Positions 13,623-16,173 of a DNA stretch of 16,173 nucleotides are shown one piece after another. Position numbers and translations under genes: made by a program. Where the stretch lies: positions 1 to 16,173 of the forward strand of contig JABDRC010000106.1 in NCBI GenBank assembly GCA_013041945.1. Direction: 5' to 3'. The notes beneath the pieces are model-generated. The model worked only from the letters and a program-made list of their open reading frames with translations. It was not told the origin of the DNA and ran no database searches. This stretch comes from Halobacteria archaeon. GTDB taxonomy: Bacteria > Pseudomonadota > Gammaproteobacteria > UBA9214. Numbering within the stretch: position 1 is the first letter of the stretch; each line of letters opens with the position of its first letter.

Positions 13623-14942
13623 ATGAACCGAGCAACCATCCATGCTGCAACTGCCGCACTGCTGGGGATGCTGGTGTCAGCCTACAGTCATGCACTCTCC
13701 CTGCAGGATATCGTCCGCGATACGGTATCGAGCAATCCCGATGTCCTGATAGCCGGGAGCGAGCGTGATTCGGTCAGGCAGCAGATGGAACAGGCCAGGA
13801 GCGGTTTCTTCCCCCAGACGGATATCACCCTCGCGACCGGCTGGGAGGCCAGCGACAACCCGACCACGCGGGCGGCCGGCGACGGCACGAGAGAATTGAG
13901 TCGTGACGAGGCCGAGATCAGTGTCAGACAGCTCCTGTATGACGGCAACGGGACGCTGAGTGAATTCCGGCGGCAACGCGCACGCGTCAATTCACGCGCC
14001 TATGACACCTTCAGCACGGCAGAAGTCACGGCGCTGAAAGCGGTGGAGGCGTATCTTGACGTGATCAACGAGCGCAAGCTGGTTCAGCTTGCGGCAGACA
14101 ATCTCGACAGCCACCAGAAAACCTATGATCGCATCGTGAAACGCGGTCGCCGCGGCGTCGGCAGCAAGGCGGATGTACAACAGGCGCTCGGCCGCCTGGC
14201 GCTGGCACGCACCAACCTGATGGCCCAGGAAAACAGGCAGAAAGATGCACTGGCAGCCTTCCTCAGCATCGTCGGCTACGAGCCCGCCGGCCTTGAAGAC
14301 CCGGAATCGCGCAACCACTTGTTGCCTGCCGATCTCGACGAGGCCCTGGAGATGTCACTGGAAAATCATCCACGGCTCAAATCGGCCGGTGCAGACGTGG
14401 AAGCGGCGAACCAGCAGCATGCTGCTGCCCGGGCGCTGTTCTTTCCGCGCATCCATCTCGAAATCAAGGGCTCGGACAATGACAATCTCGACGGTATTCG
14501 CGGCTCCAACAACGAAGCCGAGGTCATGCTTCGCGGACGCTACAATCTCACCGGCGGCAAGGATGTGGCCCGTCGCCGGGAAACCGTTCATGAACTGGAC
14601 CAGGCAAGGGAAGCACGGAGCCGCACCCGGCGCCAGGTGATCGAAAGCATCCGGCTTTCCTGGAATGCCTATGAAACCGCCACCTCCCAGCTCGAGTATT
14701 TCAGGATACACGTCGATGCGAGCAGCCAGGCGCTGTCAGCCTATCGCAAGCAGTTCACTATCGGCCAGCGGACACTCATCGATCTGCTGGACCAGGAAAA
14801 CGAGGTCTTCCAGGCCAATATCAACTATGCAAACGGACTGAATGACCTGATGTTTGCAGAGTACCGCATTCTTGCCGGCACCGGCCGCCTTCTCTGGGCA
14901 CTGGAAGTCCCGTTACCCGAACAGGCCGACACCCTCCAGTAA
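13623..14942 (+). CDS. TolC-family outer membrane channel of a type I secretion system
   Basis: This protein would form the trimeric outer-membrane and periplasmic tunnel through which type I secretion substrates leave. The 439 residues begin with a signal peptide (hydrophobic core AALLGMLVSAY, likely cleavage after SHA near residue 24). Two outer-membrane efflux repeats follow. They carry long helical, Ala/Gln/Arg-rich stretches (for example about 110-200 and 310-410) and strand segments such as DAEISVRQLLYDGN and EAEVMLRGRYNLTGG, the usual TolC pattern. The start ATG has GGGGA eight bases upstream. No truncation is seen. Its partners, the ABC exporter and an intact fusion protein, are absent from this window, and only a dead HlyD remnant lies two genes upstream. 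It may work with components encoded elsewhere, as TolC proteins often do. LapE/AggA-like is the nearest named type. Confidence 0.92.
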   Translation: MNRATIHAATAALLGMLVSAYSHALSLQDIVRDTVSSNPDVLIAGSERDSVRQQMEQARSGFFPQTDITLATGWEASDNPTTRAAGDGTRELSRDEAEISVRQLLYDGNGTLSEFRRQRARVNSRAYDTFSTAEVTALKAVEAYLDVINERKLVQLAADNLDSHQKTYDRIVKRGRRGVGSKADVQQALGRLALARTNLMAQENRQKDALAAFLSIVGYEPAGLEDPESRNHLLPADLDEALEMSLENHPRLKSAGADVEAANQQHAAARALFFPRIHLEIKGSDNDNLDGIRGSNNEAEVMLRGRYNLTGGKDVARRRETVHELDQAREARSRTRRQVIESIRLSWNAYETATSQLEYFRIHVDASSQALSAYRKQFTIGQRTLIDLLDQENEVFQANINYANGLNDLMFAEYRILAGTGRLLWALEVPLPEQADTLQ

Positions 14943-14964
14943 GCACCGCCTTCGCGCCGGGCAA

Positions 14965-14981
14965 GGACGATCCGTTCGTCC
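14965..14981 (+). terminator. Possible terminator hairpin after the TolC-family gene
   Basis: GGACGA at 14965-14970 pairs perfectly with TCGTCC at 14976-14981 across a 5-base loop, 23 bases past the TolC-family stop. The following sequence is T-rich but broken (GCTTTATTTTG), so it is a weak candidate for an intrinsic terminator. Confidence 0.35.
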
Positions 14982-15032
14982 GCATATCACTTGCTTTATT
15001 TTGCCGTCAGCTGGCTTTAGGATAGATCCGCC

Positions 15033-16173
15033 ATGCTGGATCACACCCTGATATTCTCGATCTTCCTGATCTTTACCGGTGCGGCCATCCTCGCGGCCAT
15101 CGCCCTGTTTGCCCGGCAGTCACTGCTGGTTGCCTATATACTCCTCGGTGGCCTGGTCGGGCCCTGGGGTCTGCAGCTGGTCAGCGATGCCACGGTCATT
15201 CAGCAAATCGGCCACATCGGCATCATTTTCCTGTTATTCCTGCTCGGTCTGAACCTGCAGCCCGCCCAGCTGCTGCATATGTTCCGGGCCGCACTGGTGG
15301 TGACCATTGTCAGTTCCGCCATATTTTGCGGGCTCGGCTTCGCCATCGGCTGGCTGTTCGATTACAGCCTCCAGGAATGCATCATTCTGGGTGCTGTCAT
15401 GATGTTCTCGAGCACCATCATCGGCCTCAAGCTGCTGCCGACCACCGCCCTGCACCATCGCCATGTGGGCCAGGTCATGATCAGCATCCTGCTGCTGCAG
15501 GACATTTTAGCCATCGCTATCTTGCTGTTTCTGGAAGGTTTTTCATCCTCCGGAATCGAGTGGCAGCAGGCCGGCAGACTCGCCGTGGCGGTACCGCTGC
15601 TGGTGGTGGTTGCCTTCCTGTTCGAGCGCCATGTCCTGCAGCACCTCATGCAACGCTTCGACACGATCAAGGAATATGTCTTCCTGACGGCCATTGGCTG
15701 GTGTATCGGCATTGCGCAGCTGGCGGATTTCGTCGGTCTTTCATACGAAACCGGCGCCTTCATCGCCGGTGTTTCGCTCGCCACCAGCCCGATATCCCTG
15801 TATATCGCGGAGAGTCTGAAGCCGCTCAGGGACTTTTTTCTGATCATGTTCTTCTTCTCGCTCGGGGCCAGCTTCAACATCACCGTCCTGCCAGATGTCT
15901 TTGTACCGGCAATGATACTGGCCGCCATGATGCTGGCGATCAAACCGTTCGTGTTCTCGAGACTGCTTGTAGCCACCGGGGAAACTGGCAGCCTGCCCGC
16001 GGAAGTCGGCGTGCGCCTCGGCCAGATCAGCGAGTTCTCGCTGCTGATTGCGGTACTGGCGCTGAATACCGGGGCGATCGGTACCAAGGTATCGTACCTG
16101 ATCCAGGCAGCGACACTTCTCACATTTATCGTCTCAGCCTATATCATCATGCTCAATTACCCGACACCTATCG
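15033..16173 (+). CDS. CPA2-family monovalent cation:proton antiporter (partial, 3' end beyond window)
   Basis: The frame is open from ATG 15033 to the window edge, 380 complete codons, with AGGA about ten bases before the start. The product is very hydrophobic, with about eleven or more membrane segments, and carries CPA2 (KefB/NapA-like) features: FLLFLLGLNLQP in the third helix, MFSSTIIGLKLLP, the LLLQDILAI segment with the conserved Gln-Asp, YETGAFIAGVSLA, and FFLIMFFFSLGASFN. Such proteins exchange Na+ or K+ for protons at the inner membrane for pH and ion homeostasis. Some KefB-type members carry a C-terminal TrkA-N domain, but that region lies beyond the window, so Kef-type versus NapA-type cannot be decided. 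It follows the TolC-family gene by 90 bp and shows no functional tie to the Lap genes. Confidence 0.9.
   Translation, partial: MLDHTLIFSIFLIFTGAAILAAIALFARQSLLVAYILLGGLVGPWGLQLVSDATVIQQIGHIGIIFLLFLLGLNLQPAQLLHMFRAALVVTIVSSAIFCGLGFAIGWLFDYSLQECIILGAVMMFSSTIIGLKLLPTTALHHRHVGQVMISILLLQDILAIAILLFLEGFSSSGIEWQQAGRLAVAVPLLVVVAFLFERHVLQHLMQRFDTIKEYVFLTAIGWCIGIAQLADFVGLSYETGAFIAGVSLATSPISLYIAESLKPLRDFFLIMFFFSLGASFNITVLPDVFVPAMILAAMMLAIKPFVFSRLLVATGETGSLPAEVGVRLGQISEFSLLIAVLALNTGAIGTKVSYLIQAATLLTFIVSAYIIMLNYPTPI

Noticed and set aside
12585..13643. 352-codon open frame on the minus strand
   Set aside because: It covers the antisense of the HlyD remnant and the LuxR-type regulator, both recognisable on the plus strand. 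The minus product has no family resemblance.
15362..16123. 253-codon open frame on the minus strand
   Set aside because: It lies wholly antisense to the antiporter gene, whose frame shows membrane helices and family motifs. The minus frame gives Ser/Arg/Met-rich sequence without recognisable domains.
1..16173. tRNA, rRNA, CRISPR array, insertion sequence or integrase
   Set aside because: None was seen by eye: no regularly spaced repeats, no transposase or integrase motifs, and no RNA-gene landmarks.

Overview
The window looks like a chromosomal segment of a GC-rich gammaproteobacterium. The evidence is gene order. On the minus strand lolC, lolD, comEC, exbB, exbD, lpxK, ycaR and kdsB lie head to tail, followed by a low-molecular-weight phosphatase and then the tail of a convergent Ala/Pro-rich gene. 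This matches the pseudomonad-type arrangement lolC-lolD-comEC-exbBD-lpxK-ycaR-kdsB-ptp-murB-rne. The species cannot be named from sequence alone. I see no rRNA, tRNA, CRISPR array or insertion sequence.

Region 1 (1-8681) is an envelope-biogenesis block. LolC/E and LolD release lipoproteins from the inner membrane. ComEC is a DNA-uptake channel. ExbB and ExbD form a proton-driven motor. LpxK completes the lipid A precursor and KdsB activates Kdo, so both serve lipopolysaccharide synthesis. Gaps are short and several starts are GTG or overlap the previous stop, as expected of one or two operons. A plus-strand PilZ gene (cyclic-di-GMP binding) is inserted between kdsB and the phosphatase, and murB is missing from its usual place.

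Region 2 (8682-14942) is a cyclic-di-GMP adhesin-control locus of the Lap type. LapG is a periplasmic cysteine protease and LapD its degenerate GGDEF/EAL inner-membrane receptor. Downstream are a NarL/LuxR-type regulator with a pseudo-receiver domain and a TolC-family outer membrane channel. Between lapD and the regulator lies the decayed, frameshifted C-terminal end of an HlyD/LapC membrane fusion protein. No type I ABC transporter and no adhesin are present, so the secretion genes appear to have been lost by deletion. Divergent from lapG is a second, related regulator that lacks its DNA-binding domain. Between the two is a 94-bp element with near-perfect 18-bp inverted ends, one of which contains the lapG start codon.

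Region 3 (14943-16173) holds the first 380 codons of a CPA2-type cation:proton antiporter that runs off the window.

The most notable signals are the eroded secretion locus with retained LapG, LapD and TolC, the palindrome over the lapG start, and the pair of degenerate response regulators.
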